The notes beneath the pieces were generated by a model that searched no databases, had not been told where the DNA came from, and saw nothing but the letters and a program-made list of their open reading frames with translations. The position numbers were made by a program, and so were the translations under genes. A stretch of 64,000 bases of DNA from Aralia elata (taxonomy: Eukaryota; Streptophyta; Magnoliopsida; Apiales; Araliaceae): the NCBI GenBank assembly GCA_034770075.1, contig CM068385.1, positions 75,136,272 through 75,200,271 of the forward strand. The letters run 5' to 3'. Positions 1 through 10,129 of this stretch are shown piece by piece (position 1 is the stretch's first letter; every line of letters starts with the position of its first letter).

Positions 1-210
1 GTAACCAACCTCAAAACACCTAACCTGATACAATGCAATATACCAAGCATACATTAGACAGTTTAAGCGAAGAATGGGCCTTTAGAGCAGATTAAACTCT
101 CCAGCTAGACTAACAAAAACACATGTATTGAAAACTTAGAAACTTAAAAATTTGAAACTTGCGCAATTAAAATATAACAACTAAACATAAAGGATACAGA
201 TAGAGATAAT

Positions 211-233
211 GGGTTGCCTCCCATCCAGCGCTT
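211..233 (-). other. Conserved post-integrase block of Athila-type elements
   Basis: On the minus strand AAGCGCT is followed at short distance by GGGAGGCAACCC, just downstream of the integrase stop. Closely similar blocks lie at 4,264-4,286 and 47,895-47,919, also after the coding part of Athila-derived elements. The flanking 1-290 is AT-rich and I see no gene in it; it should be the start of the long untranslated or env-like region. Confidence 0.6.
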
Positions 234-290
234 GGTTTACAGTCCTCGACCGGACTACTCATTGCTTCAAGCTTGATCGACAAGAGTGAT

Positions 291-1211
291 CTAAGTTTTC
301 TGGTGATCGAAGCCACCACCCCAATAGTGCTTTAAACGCTGTCCGTTAACTTTAAATGTTTCATCTGGATTATGACTATATACTTTGACAGCGCCATGAG
401 GAAATGCCTGTTTGATAATGAATGGCCCGGACCACCTTGATTTGAGCTTTCTTGGGAAAAGCCTCAGTCAAGAGTTGTATAAAAGCACAGGTTGGCCTGG
501 CTCAAATTTCCTGTCGATAATTTTTTGATCATGCCACTTTTTGACTCTTTCCTTGTACAATTTCGAGTTCTCGTAAGCTTGCAGTCGGAATTCATCAAGT
601 TCATTAAGTTGGAGAAGCCTCTTCTCTCTTGCAGCTGTGAGATTGAAATTCAACTTTCTAATGGCCCAGTACGCTTTGTGCTCGAGTTCAACAGGGAGGT
701 GGCATGCATTGCCATAGACTAGCTGGTACGGTGACATGTTAATGGGTGTCTTATATGCTGTCCTGTAAGCCCAAAATGCGTCATCCAACTTCATTGACCA
801 ATCTTTTCTAGTAGGATTGATGATCTTTCTAGAATTCTCTTCACTTCCCTGTTAGAGACCTCTGCTTGACCATTGGTCTGGGGGTGATAGGTTGTAGCAA
901 TTCTGTGATTGACCCCATACTTAGCCAAGAGAGCTGTGAAGTACTTATTGCAAAAGTGGCTCCCTTCATCACTGATCATTGCCCTTGGGGTACCAAATCT
1001 TGTGAAGATATTTTTCTGCAGAAATTTCAGCACTACCTTGGCATCATTAGTTGGCAAAGCACTGGCTTCCACCCATTTAGAGACATACACTGCCAAAAGA
1101 ATGTAGAGGTTATTGAAAGAGGAAGGAAATGGACCCATGAAGTCTATTCCCCAAACATCAAAGACTTCAACTTCTAAAATTGTGTTTAATGGCATCTCGT
1201 GACATTTGGAG
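291..1211 (-). pseudogene. Integrase catalytic core and C-terminal domain of the Athila-like element
   Basis: This would insert the element's cDNA into the host genome. The minus strand reads [11 protein letters not shown] (first catalytic Asp), MISDEGSHF (second Asp; most relatives have DGG here) and [16 protein letters not shown] (catalytic Glu), then [13 protein letters not shown] and the C-terminal FKVNGQRLKHYWGG near 322-362, ending at a TAG at 291-293. A one-base frameshift near 830 separates the core from the C-terminal half. The piece is cut at 1,211 by the insertion of the element at 1,217; the zinc-binding N-terminus resumes at 7,313. Domain order and motifs make the family call firm; the reading frame is no longer functional. 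Confidence 0.88.
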
Positions 1212-1784
1212 ATATTTGATGAGTGGGTTTTACATCTATAAATTGAGTATGTTTGGCTAGATAATTTGTGAGTTCTTAAGTATTTTAAGTTAGTATTAGG
1301 TATTTATAGTGTTTTTATGTTATTTTGTAGGAAAAAGCAAGGAAACGCAATTCGAACATCTTTTGGAGTATAATCAGCAAGCAAACTCAAGAAGGGAAGA
1401 TTGCAGGGCTTTTAACACTAGGTTGGATGCATGTTCTTGGTTTGGAACTTAGATTTTATTGTAGAACTACTCCTTAGCTTTCCGGAACATCTTGAATCGT
1501 CACAATCGGAGTTCGGATAAGAAAATAATGATCGTTTTACCAACGGACGTTGAATCTCAAAGTTTGGAGTTGCCATTTACATAGTAGTCACTTTAAGCCC
1601 AATTTTGACTTTGATCCAATTCGAATCTCTCAATTCTCAAAGAGTGAAAGTTGTAGAATTCGTCGAGAGCTTCGATTTGATAGGTGGTAACACCTCCCGG
1701 ATCAAAAGTTATGACCATTTTACCAACAGATGTCCGAGCAGAATTTTGTCGGGCACGGCTGCGCCAGTTCCTAGTGTATTTTGG

Positions 1785-1879
1785 GCGCGGCCGCGCTGGT
1801 CTGCAGAGTGAAAAACATGATTTCTGGCACTTGGGCGCGGCCGCGCTGCTTCCTAGGCCAAATATGGGCGCGGCCGCGC
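1785..1879. repeat. Cluster of three GCGCGGCCGCGC dyads upstream of the TATA box
   Basis: Perfect 12-bp palindromes, each in the context GGGCGCGGCCGCGCT, separated by 38 and 21 bp of AT-richer sequence. The same three sites in the right LTR (about 6,129-6,224) have all decayed by transitions. Confidence 0.9.
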
Positions 1880-1970
1880 TAGGTCGGGTTGTGAAAAAGC
1901 TTATTTTTAACCAAAATTGAATGGAACAAGGATTGTAACTTCTAATTGGTTTAGGACTTTAACTAGAACT

Positions 1971-1978
1971 TATAAATA
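1971..1978 (+). promoter_or_regulatory. TATA box of the 5' LTR
   Basis: TATAAATA, in the same place in the right LTR (6,316-6,323). Followed by AACCCTAGAATTAAG and a GA-rich stretch, as expected just after a transcription start. Confidence 0.65.
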
Positions 1979-2965
1979 CATGATGTGAGGCATAGAATAG
2001 GAGAGATCTTGCTACTTTTTGCTAACCCTAGAATTAAGAAAGGAGAGCAAGGCTTGAAGCAATTGTAAGAGCACAAAGGATTCAATTAAGGAGCTGAAGG
2101 AGAGACTCAAGGATTGCGTCTATAGATTCTATTCTCTTCTCTATCTCTTATTTTGTATTCTTGAACGCTTTATCAATTGTGGATTATGGATTTTAATTCA
2201 ATCATGAACTAATATCTTTTTAAGATTACAATGGAACTTATTGCTTAGCTTTTATTGATATGCTTCCTTGTTAATTATTGTTGATTATTATCGGATTGTC
2301 TATTATGATTTGTGATTAATTGCTTAATTGTCTGATCAACAATTATCATGGTAATCTATATGAACTCGAAAGATGGATTATAGATTTAGACCTAATCATA
2401 ACAGCATGTGATTGTGTTTTCTGCATAGTGATAGAATTCATAATTTGTGTCTAGGATAGATATATACCTATACGCCGCATGTAATCTGAAAGAGAACCTG
2501 TGCTTTAAATCCTTTTTAATTGTAATTCACATAGAGATATAGTGAATTAGTTAACTAGGGTGTTCATCTTAATTCTATCTTTTGTGGATTTAAGTTGATT
2601 CGTTTATGATACATCGAGAGATGGTTATAAATATTGATGAGTTCTTGATTAACAATCCGGAATAATTAATATAACTTAACAGGAAGTGTATTAATTCAAG
2701 TGAAAAATTAAGGAAAATTGTAATCTTAAGCCTTTTTATCTGAATTCAATTCTTTTTAGTTAGTAATTAGTTAGTTTAGTACATTATTTTCAAAATTCAA
2801 ATTTTTTTATCGAATTGTATAAATAAAATTAATTTGATTATGAGTTAGTATTTGGTAATTATTATTAAATAATTCTCTGTGGGTTCGACACTCTCTTATC
2901 ATTATATTACTTGTGGAGTGCGTATACTTGCGTATACTTGCGTATTTTGATTTAGGCAAACAAGT

Positions 2966-2986
2966 TTTTGGCACCGTTGTCGGGGA
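2966..2986 (+). other. Primer binding site, tRNA-Asp type (decayed)
   Basis: TGGCACCGTTGTCGGGGA, three bases after the LTR end. It differs from the complement of the plant tRNA-Asp(GTC) 3' end by two transitions, both at former CpG sites. The intact form is at 46,805. Confidence 0.8.
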
Positions 2987-3096
2987 ATTAGTTTAATAAT
3001 TTTTGCCATCATTAGCTTTAATCAAATTAGTCTTAATTTAATCGTTTTGTTTTTATTTTAATTCTCTTCCTATATTTCTCTCTTTTTAGGTACACC

Positions 3097-4227
3097 ATGG
3101 CTGACTACAACTATCAATGGCCTTATATGAGAATGATTCAGCCAAGAGCAGCAGGGATTTATGAATTCGATGAATTGTCAGCACAGATTGAGACACTTTC
3201 GAGGATGATTGACGCTTTTGCAGTACAATGTATTCAACGTGTGGCTGTAATTTGTGATTATTGTGCTGGAAATCATCTGAGTCATCAATGCGCCATCAAT
3301 TTTAAGTCGATGCAGTATGGTGGCAATTTCGGCGACTACCCCAACAGTTATGCCTATCCCAATAACTATCATTAAGATTGGGGGTATCATCCGGATTTTT
3401 TATGGAGCCATAATAATCAAGTCCAAATCTTTGTTCCAAGCCAATCATACATTCCAGAATTTCAGGATTCAGCCTATCTACATGAAGAAGAAAGGAAACT
3501 GAGTTTGGAGGAGGCCTTGGCGAAGTTTATTGCAGCTACGGATAAAAGAATGAGTGATCAAGATCAGCTGTTGAACTTAGTGGATTTAAATATAAAAATC
3601 CAAGCAGTGTCGATTCGAAATCTTGAGAACCAGATGGGACAACTTATCAACGCCTTCAAGAATAGTTATCATTGTGCATGGCCCAGTGACGTGGTTCTCG
3701 AGACTGATGGATTGCCCGCGCCAAAGCTGCAACCGGACGTGCTAATTGATGATAATTCTGATATGGAGGAGAATAGTGGGGATCAAGAAAATACAGCCGA
3801 AGAAGGTCTAGCCGTGAGTTTCAACGTTGATGCACCGATTATGTTAGTGCCCCATGAACTTTTTATGCCAAAGCTCAAAGATCCGGGTAGTTTTGCAATC
3901 CCCTGCCCAATTGGTAGTCATGTCATTGGCAAAGCTCTATTTGACATCAGAGTTAGCATGAATCTGGAGCCATGGTAGGATGAGAAAGGGGTCCATGAGA
4001 AGTTAGTTGAAGATCCAGTTGTATTCAAGAAGTTTCAATTCAATATTCTGTTCACAAACACAATGGAGCAAATGCCTAGTTTTTGGAAGGTTACAAAGGA
4101 GATTCTATCAGAAAAACGTATGCTAGGTGATTTTGAGTCAATGGCCTTTACCGAAGTAAAGCCCTCAAACATTTCATTATTACTACTGGATGGAGGGTTC
4201 CTCAATTTTCGAAGGGGAATTGGATAG
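3097..4227 (+). pseudogene. Gag C-terminus and protease-start remnant, segments in permuted order
   Basis: The reading starts at an ATG followed by YNYQWPYMRM, the same point as ANNYQWP inside the complete Gag at 27.5 kb. A zinc knuckle CDYCAGNHLSHQC (CX2CX3HX4C) matches CELCAGTHATDHC of the host element. The first frame stops at 3,373; the reading resumes in another frame at about 3,380-3,505 with LENQMGQLI, then PKLKDPGSF and LFDIRVSMNL, where the protease active-site DLG is lost (DIR). After a TAG at 3,976 the same frame continues with FKKFQFNIL and EQMPSFWKV up to 4,227. In the host protein at 23.3-23.5 kb the EQMPS segment comes before PKLKD, so the order here is permuted. No catalytic function is expected; a residual RNA-binding role is possible but unproven. 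Confidence 0.75.
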
Positions 4228-4985
4228 TAGAACAGGACGAAGTCAGGCTGACGACTATAAGCTAAGCGCTTCTTGGGAGGCAACCCAAGTTTAATTTTTA
4301 TTTTTAATTTTTATTTATTTTATTTGGTTTCATAGTAGTTAATAAATTTGCTTCTAATGTGTTTACAGGTTATTCGAGTCTAATTCAAGTGCAATGCCTT
4401 ATCCATTCCAACGTGCCTAGCCTATTCTTCAGACTTATCAAACAAAGAGGAAGATTGCTATATTTTCAGGGAAGTCCTTTGCTTTACTTTTTCCTATTTT
4501 AGCCATTGAGGACAATGTCTGGTTTAAGTTTGGGGTAGTGGTCTTGTTTTGTGTTATTTATTTTAGTTTATTAAGGTTGCATGTTAGTTAGTATGTTTTT
4601 AGGATAGGTGAGCAATGGTTTGATTTGAATTTGATTATGGCCAATGATAAGAAAAAAATGGATTAATTTTTTTTTTTGTAACTCTTGTGAAGTTAAGAAG
4701 CATGCTTAGTTTATATTTTGACTTATAAGTTGGGTTTACACTATTTGTGATCTTTTTAAACTTCGAAGCACATATCCATCTGTTTAGCTAGTTGTGTCTT
4801 AAGGAAAAAAATTTAGTTGAATACTTGTGAAAGATATCATTGAAACTTTAAAATCTTATTTGAGCATCATTCAAAGTGAAATTTAGGCATTAACATAAGT
4901 TTGGGGGAAATCTTGGGTTATTAAAAATTTTGAAAATTGTGAAACCTTCCTGAGTGAAAGAATAAATCATGTGGTGGGTTGAGAT

Positions 4986-5081
4986 GGAGCGTAAAACGCA
5001 CTCACCCATAAACACAAGCACGAGAAGGAGCGTAAAACGCACTCGTTCAATGGGAAGTGAGATGGAGCGTAAAACGCACTC
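4986..5081 (+). repeat. Three copies of an 18-bp hairpin word
   Basis: GGAGCGTAAAACGCACTC at 4,986-5,003, 5,027-5,044 and 5,064-5,081. Each contains the inverted repeat GCGT-AAA-ACGC. The copies are 37-41 bp apart. Confidence 0.85.
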
Positions 5082-5515
5082 ACTAAAAAGAAAAAAAAGG
5101 AAAGAAAAATTGTGTTTTAAAATACTTGGGAAGGGTTCAAGTGTGCTTAAATGTATGAAATATCATTTTGATCATCTAAATTTTATGTTTTGCCTTTATT
5201 AATGGAGATTGATGTGAAAGTAGGTTTTTAGAGTTGATTTGAAAATCTTTTATGAGTATTTGATTATATGATCTAGTGTGAGTCATAGTTAGTTGAACAT
5301 TTGAATGCACACACACGCACTTAAAGGATCATGAGTAGTTGTGGAACTGATAATTAGGTTGAAATTTTAGGCTTTGCATGTTTTCGGAATTTTTTTCTTG
5401 AGTTAACATTAGAAGAAATCTTTGAGACTATTATGCAAATTTGTATTGATTCACTGCTCGAGTCGTGTGAGTTGTTATTTAGAATTAGTTGTTATAGTTG
5501 TTGTTCTTAGTGTTT

Positions 5516-5552
5516 GCTTGAGGACAAGCAAAGATTTAAGTTTGAGAGTATT
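5516..5552 (+). other. Polypurine tract region before the 3' LTR
   Basis: GAGGACAAGCAAAGATTTAA followed by GTTTGAGAGTAT abuts TGATGAG of the right LTR. This is the expected place for plus-strand priming. Confidence 0.6.
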
Positions 5553-7307
5553 TGATGAGTGGGTTTTACATCTATGAATTGAGTACGTTTGGCTTGATAA
5601 TTTGTGAGTTCTTAAGTATTTTAAGTTAGTATTAGGTATTTATAGTATTTTTATGTTATTTTGTAGGAAAAAGCAAGGAAACGCAATTCGAACATCTTTT
5701 GGAGTACAATAAGCAAGCAAACGCAAGAAGGGAAGATTGCAGGGCTTTTAACACTAAGTTGGATGCATGTTCTTGGTTTGGAACTTAGATTTTCTTGTAG
5801 CGCTACTCCTTAGCTTTCCGGAACATCTTTAATCGTCACAATCGGAGTTCGGATGAGAAAATAATGATCGTTTTACCAACGGACATTGAACCTCAAAGTT
5901 TGGAGTTGTCATTTGCATAGCAGTCACTTTAAGCCCAATTTTGACTTTGATCCAATCCGAATCTCTCAATTCTCAAAGAATTAAAGTTGTAGAACTCGTC
6001 GACAGCTTCGATTTAATAGGTGGCAGACCCCGTAACTCCTCCCGAATCAAAAGTTATGACCATTTTACCAACAGATGTCCAAGTAGAATTTTGTCAGGCA
6101 CAGTCGCGCCAGTTCCTAGTGTATTTTGGGCGCGGCCGTGTTGGTCTGCAGAGTGAAAAACATGATTTCTGGCACTTGGGCGTGGCCGCACTGCTACCAA
6201 GGCCAAATATGGGCATGACCGCGCTAGGTCGGGTTGTTGAAAAGCTTATTTTTGACCCAAATTGAATGGAACAAGGATTGTAACTTCTAATTGGTTTAGG
6301 ACTTTAACTAGAACTTATAAATACATGATGTGAGGCATAGAATAGGAGAGATCTTGCTACTTTTTGCTAACCCTAGAATTAAGAAAGGAGAGCAAGGCTT
6401 GAAGCAATTGTAAGAGCACACATGATTCAATTAAGGAGCTGAAGGAGAGACTCAAGGATTGCGTCTACAGATTCTATTCTCTTCTCTATCTCTTATTTTG
6501 TATTCTTGAACGCTTTATTAATTGTGGATTATGGATTTTAATTCAATTATGAACTAATATCTTTTTAAGATTACAATGGAACTTATTACTTAGCTTTTAT
6601 TGATATGCTTCCTTGTTAATTATTGTTGATTATTATCGGATTGTCTATTATGATTTGTGATTAATTGCTTAATTGCATGATCAAAAATTACCGTGGTAAT
6701 CTATATGAACTTGAGAGATGGATTATTGATTTAGACCTAATCATAACAGCATGTAATTATGTTTTCTGCATAGTGATGGAATTCATAATTTGTATCTAAG
6801 ATAGAGATATACCTATATGCCGCATGTAATCTAAAAGAGAACCTGTGCTTTAAATCCTTTTTAATTGTAATTCACATAGAGATATAGTGAATTAGTTAAC
6901 TAAGGTGTTCATCTTAATTCTATCTTTTGTGGATTTAAGTTGATTCGTTTATGATACATCGAGAGATGGTTATAAATATTGATGAGTTCTTGATTAACAA
7001 TCCGGAATAATTAATATAACTTAACAGGAAGTGTATTAATTCAAGTGAAAAATTAAGGAAAATTGTAATCTTAAGCCTTTTTATCTGAATTCAATTCTTG
7101 GTAGTTAGTAATTAGTTGGTTTAGTACTTTATTTTCAAAATTCAAATTTTTTTATCGAATTGTTTAAATAAAATTAATTTAATTATGAGTTAGTATCTGG
7201 TAATTATTATTAAATAATTTCTTTGTGAGTTCGACACTCTTTTATCATTATATTACTTGTGGACTGTGTATACTTGCGTATTTTGCTAGTATAGATTTAG
7301 GCAAACA
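5553..7307 (+). repeat. 3' LTR of the non-autonomous element
   Basis: Same ends as the left copy. Differences are concentrated before about 6,250. All three GC-rich dyads are damaged here by C-to-T or G-to-A changes. Confidence 0.92.
6316..6323 (+). promoter_or_regulatory. TATA box of the 3' LTR
   Basis: TATAAATA, identical in position to that of the left LTR. Confidence 0.6.
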
Positions 7308-7312
7308 ATATT

Positions 7313-8541
7313 TTCCATTCTTTGACATCTATCACATCTCTGAACGAAATGGTGGGCATCCTTAAACAGCGTGGGCCAGAAAAATCCTGCTTGTAATACC
7401 TTATTAGCTGTCTTTTCACCCTCGTAGTGTCCTCCATACAGTGAATCATGACAATGATGTAGGATGCTCTCAATTTCACTCTACAGAACACATCGTCAAA
7501 TCATTTGATCTTCGCAATGCTTGAACAAAAACGGCTCATCCCACATGTACCTTTTGACATCATGAAGAAACTTTTCCTTTTGTTGCCATGTCAAGTCCGG
7601 GGGAAGGGTGTTACTAACCAAATAATTAGCAAAATCAGCATACCACGGGTATTCGCCCTGAACCATAAATAGCTGCTCATCCGGGAAAGACTCATTGATT
7701 AAAACTCTGTCTTCCTTATCTTGACCCGGATTTTTCAATCTTGATAAATGGTCAGCCACCTAGTTTTCAGTCCCCTTTCTGTCCCGGATTTCTAAATCAA
7801 ATTCCTACAGCAGTAGAATCCATCTAATCAACCTCGGCTTAACATCTTTCTTTGAAATCAGATATCGTATGGCTGAATGGTCCGTGTATACCACCACCTT
7901 GGTTCCAATCAAGTATGACCGAAACTTGTCGAAAGCATAGACTACTGCAAGGAACTCTTTTTCAGTAGTCGTGTAGTTGAGTTGTGCATCAGTTAAGGTT
8001 TTACTCGCAGAGTAAATAGCATGAAAAACCTTTTCTTTGCATTGTCCCAAAACAGCCCCAACTGCGTAGTCGCTAGCATCACACATTAATTCGAATGACA
8101 TTGACCAATTTGGTGCCACTATCACTGGTGTTGGGGTCAATTTCTTTTTTAATAGCTCAAATGCTGTCAAACCACCCTCGACAAACTTGAATGGGACGTC
8201 TTTCTCCAATAAACTGCATAATAGCTTTGTGATTTTGGAAAAGTCCTTTATGAATCTCCGATAAAACCCGGCATATCCCAAAAAACTATGAATCCCCTTC
8301 ACTAAAGCTGGTGGTGGTAAGTTTTCAATTGTTTCAAGTTTGGCTTTATCCACCTCTAAACATTTTGCTGACACTTTATGCCCGAGGATGATCCCTTCTT
8401 GCACCATGAAATGGCACTTTTCCCAGCTGAGCACCAAATTAGTTTCCACGCACCTTTTCAATATCATGCTAGATTTTCCAAACAGCTGTCAAAAGAGTCC
8501 CCAAATACTGAAAAATCATCCATGAAAACCTCCACATTACG
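7313..8541 (-). pseudogene. RT C-terminal part, RNase H and integrase zinc-binding N-terminus of the Athila-like element
   Basis: From 8,541 downward the minus strand reads the catalytic FMDDFSVFG (about 8,500-8,526), then the thumb and connection segment [15 protein letters not shown] and [17 protein letters not shown]. RNase H follows ([42 protein letters not shown]) and ends at MADHLSRL near 7,750. After that come [10 protein letters not shown] and an HHCC-type integrase N-terminus (HHCHDSLYGGHYEG ... CDRCQR) reaching 7,313. A stop near 7,760 and a break near 7,495 interrupt the frames. The left end is cut by the insertion at 7,307 and the right end by the chromovirus at 8,542. Confidence 0.88.
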
Positions 8542-8689
8542 TGTAATGCCCGTGAATTTTGAACGTCCTTATTAATTAAATCTAATTTAATTTAATGAGT
8601 TAATGTTGTGTTCTATTTAAACCAACTTGGGTTAATTGGTGGGAGATGTATAAGATGTGTCTATACTTGTGTTGGCAGGTATGATATAA

Positions 8690-8935
8690 TTATGGTTAAG
8701 AAATAACCATAGGAGAGTCAAGTGTAGGAATTTGTGTGTAATGACTAAAATGGCCAAGAGTGGTTAATAACCAAGGTAATCATGAAGGGGCAATAACCAC
8801 TGTATATCCCAGTGGTTAATAACCAATGAAATGATGGCGGGATAATAACCATTGTGTTTAACCAATGTAATGATGGCAAGATAATAACCAATGTTTAATA
8901 ACCAATGGAAAATGGCTAATAACTAATGGATAATT
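8690..8935. repeat. Cluster of TAACCA words and dyads in U3
   Basis: At least eight ATAACCA words, several forming the dyad GGTTA-A-TAACC (for example AGTGGTTAATAACCAATG). They lie 160-400 bp upstream of the TATA box, where enhancer elements of an LTR are expected. Confidence 0.75.
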
Positions 8936-9097
8936 AAGATTTTGAGAAAAGACTATTTTAACCTTGAAGGAGGTTGGAAAATGACTAAATTACCCTTGAG
9001 GAAGTTGCTAGGAAACTTCCTATTATTGACGAATTGACCGAATTGCCCTTGCCTAGTCATGGTTAATGACTATGTTGCCCATGGTCTTTATTTTTCC

Positions 9098-9105
9098 TAT
9101 AAATA
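9098..9105 (+). promoter_or_regulatory. TATA box of the chromovirus 5' LTR
   Basis: TATAAATA in CCTATAAATAGGGCCC, followed by repeated GAGAGCATT words. The same site is at 18,714-18,721 in the 3' LTR. Confidence 0.75.
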
Positions 9106-9447
9106 GGGCCCTCACCAAAGATAATAGGGGTTGGCTCCCTTATTATTCATCTCCTAAGAGAGTTGAGAGCATTGAGAGCATTGGAAAACATTTGAGAGCA
9201 AAAGAAAATATATTGAGTCACCAAGGAGTGAAGGAGACCTAGCTAGTTCATATCCTTTTTTTCGGATCATACTTGGAAGGAAGAGGAGAATAGCCACTAA
9301 CTCTAGGTATACATCTTCATTCTCTCTCAAAACCCTAGTTTTCTTGTTGATATTAAATGGCTAACATTTATTAGTGGTAGTCATTTATTTGTGTTGGGGT
9401 TTCTATGGCTTATTGGTTGGAGGTTGTGGAAGAAATGAAATATTTAT

Positions 9448-9552
9448 AGATCTAGGTTTTATTTTGCTAGATCTATGTTTTATTTTGCTAGATCTATGTT
9501 TTATTTTACTAGATCTACGTTTTATTTTGTTAGATCTATATTTTTTTTCTAA
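9448..9552 (+). repeat. 21-bp tandem repeat
   Basis: Four full units and a partial one of a 21-bp word beginning AGATCTA and ending TTTTATTTTGCT. It gives a spurious FILLDLC peptide in one frame. The copy in the 3' LTR starts at about 19,059. Confidence 0.85.
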
Positions 9553-9886
9553 AAGAATGCTTAACTCATGATCTTAAAACCTAGGTGATGATAAATAATG
9601 GTTTAGTATGTTTTATTAATAATATGTTGAAGTTTAAAAATATTTGTAGCAAGTTTAGGTGGTTTGATGGGCTAAAACATGTATACAATGATTTATTGGA
9701 GTACAAAACTTATTGACGAAAAATATTGATTTAAGTCATAAATATTTTGTTGTAATATTAAAAATATTTTTCTTAGCCATGGGGATTTTTTTTAGAATTT
9801 ATAATGGAGATTTAAAACTTTCTTGATGGTATTAGAATTAATTGAAGGTAAAAACAACCCCATGGAAGGCTGCTGCTTGATAAGGG

Positions 9887-10022
9887 CTAAGACAGGCCGC
9901 GCATGGCGCGCGTCTTAGAAAAGGGGGCTGGCCGCGCATGGCGCGCCAGCGTATTCCTTCAACCAGCGGCAGCCAAACGGCGCCGTTTTGGCCAGGCAGG
10001 GAAGGCTCACGCGCAATGCGCG
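9887..10022. repeat. GC-rich dyad cluster in the chromovirus 5' LTR
   Basis: Four dyads in 136 bp. Arms CTAAGAC (9,887-9,893) and GTCTTAG (9,912-9,918) enclose a GCGCATGGCGC-type core. Arms GCTGGC (9,927-9,932) and GCCAGC (9,945-9,950) enclose the same core. AAACGGCGCCGTTT lies at 9,975-9,988 and CGCGCA-A-TGCGCG at 10,010-10,022. The surroundings are AT-rich. Confidence 0.9.
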
Positions 10023-10129
10023 GGCGGGCGATCAGGCGGGGGAAATTACGGCTGTGCCCCTCCGTCCGAATTTCGTCTTATTTACCAAATTGCCATCGAG
10101 ACTTGTTTTTATAAATATTAAATACTTAA

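Larger units (their letters stand above)
1217..2962 (+). repeat. 5' LTR of the non-autonomous element
   Basis: Begins TGATGAG and ends GGCAAACA, directly before the primer site. It contains three copies of the 12-bp palindrome GCGCGGCCGCGC (1,785-1,796; 1,835-1,846; 1,868-1,879), and a TATA box about 90 bp after the last. The conserved GGGTTCGACACTCT segment lies near its 3' end at about 2,881. Confidence 0.92.
4228..5552 (+). other. Non-coding 3' part of the non-autonomous element
   Basis: Holds the conserved AAGCGCT...GGGAGGCAACCC block (4,264-4,286), a poly-T run near 4,665, three copies of GGAGCGTAAAACGCACTC (4,986, 5,027 and 5,064) and two TTGAGGACAA...TTTAAGTTTG segments (near 4,508 and 5,518). 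The second lies directly before the right LTR and should be the polypurine primer region. No reading frame is convincing. Confidence 0.6.
1217..7307 (+). mobile_element. Non-autonomous Athila-derived LTR retrotransposon
   Basis: Two LTRs of 1,746 and 1,755 bp begin TGATGAGTGGG and end GGCAAACA. The element is flanked by the 5-bp duplication ATATT (1,212-1,216 and 7,308-7,312), which fixes both ends. The internal part is only 2.6 kb: a tRNA-Asp primer site, a remnant of the Gag C-terminus and protease start, the GGGAGGCAACCC block, a long non-coding tail and a purine-rich tract before the right LTR. It has no reverse transcriptase, RNase H or integrase, so it must have been copied by enzymes of an Athila relative. 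The LTRs differ by roughly 4% by eye, mostly transitions, so it is older than the chromovirus at 8,542. Confidence 0.92.

Noticed and set aside
9374..9571. Open frame with repeated FILLDLC
   Set aside because: It is the translation of a 21-bp tandem repeat inside the chromovirus LTR; the same frame recurs in the other LTR only because LTRs are copies.
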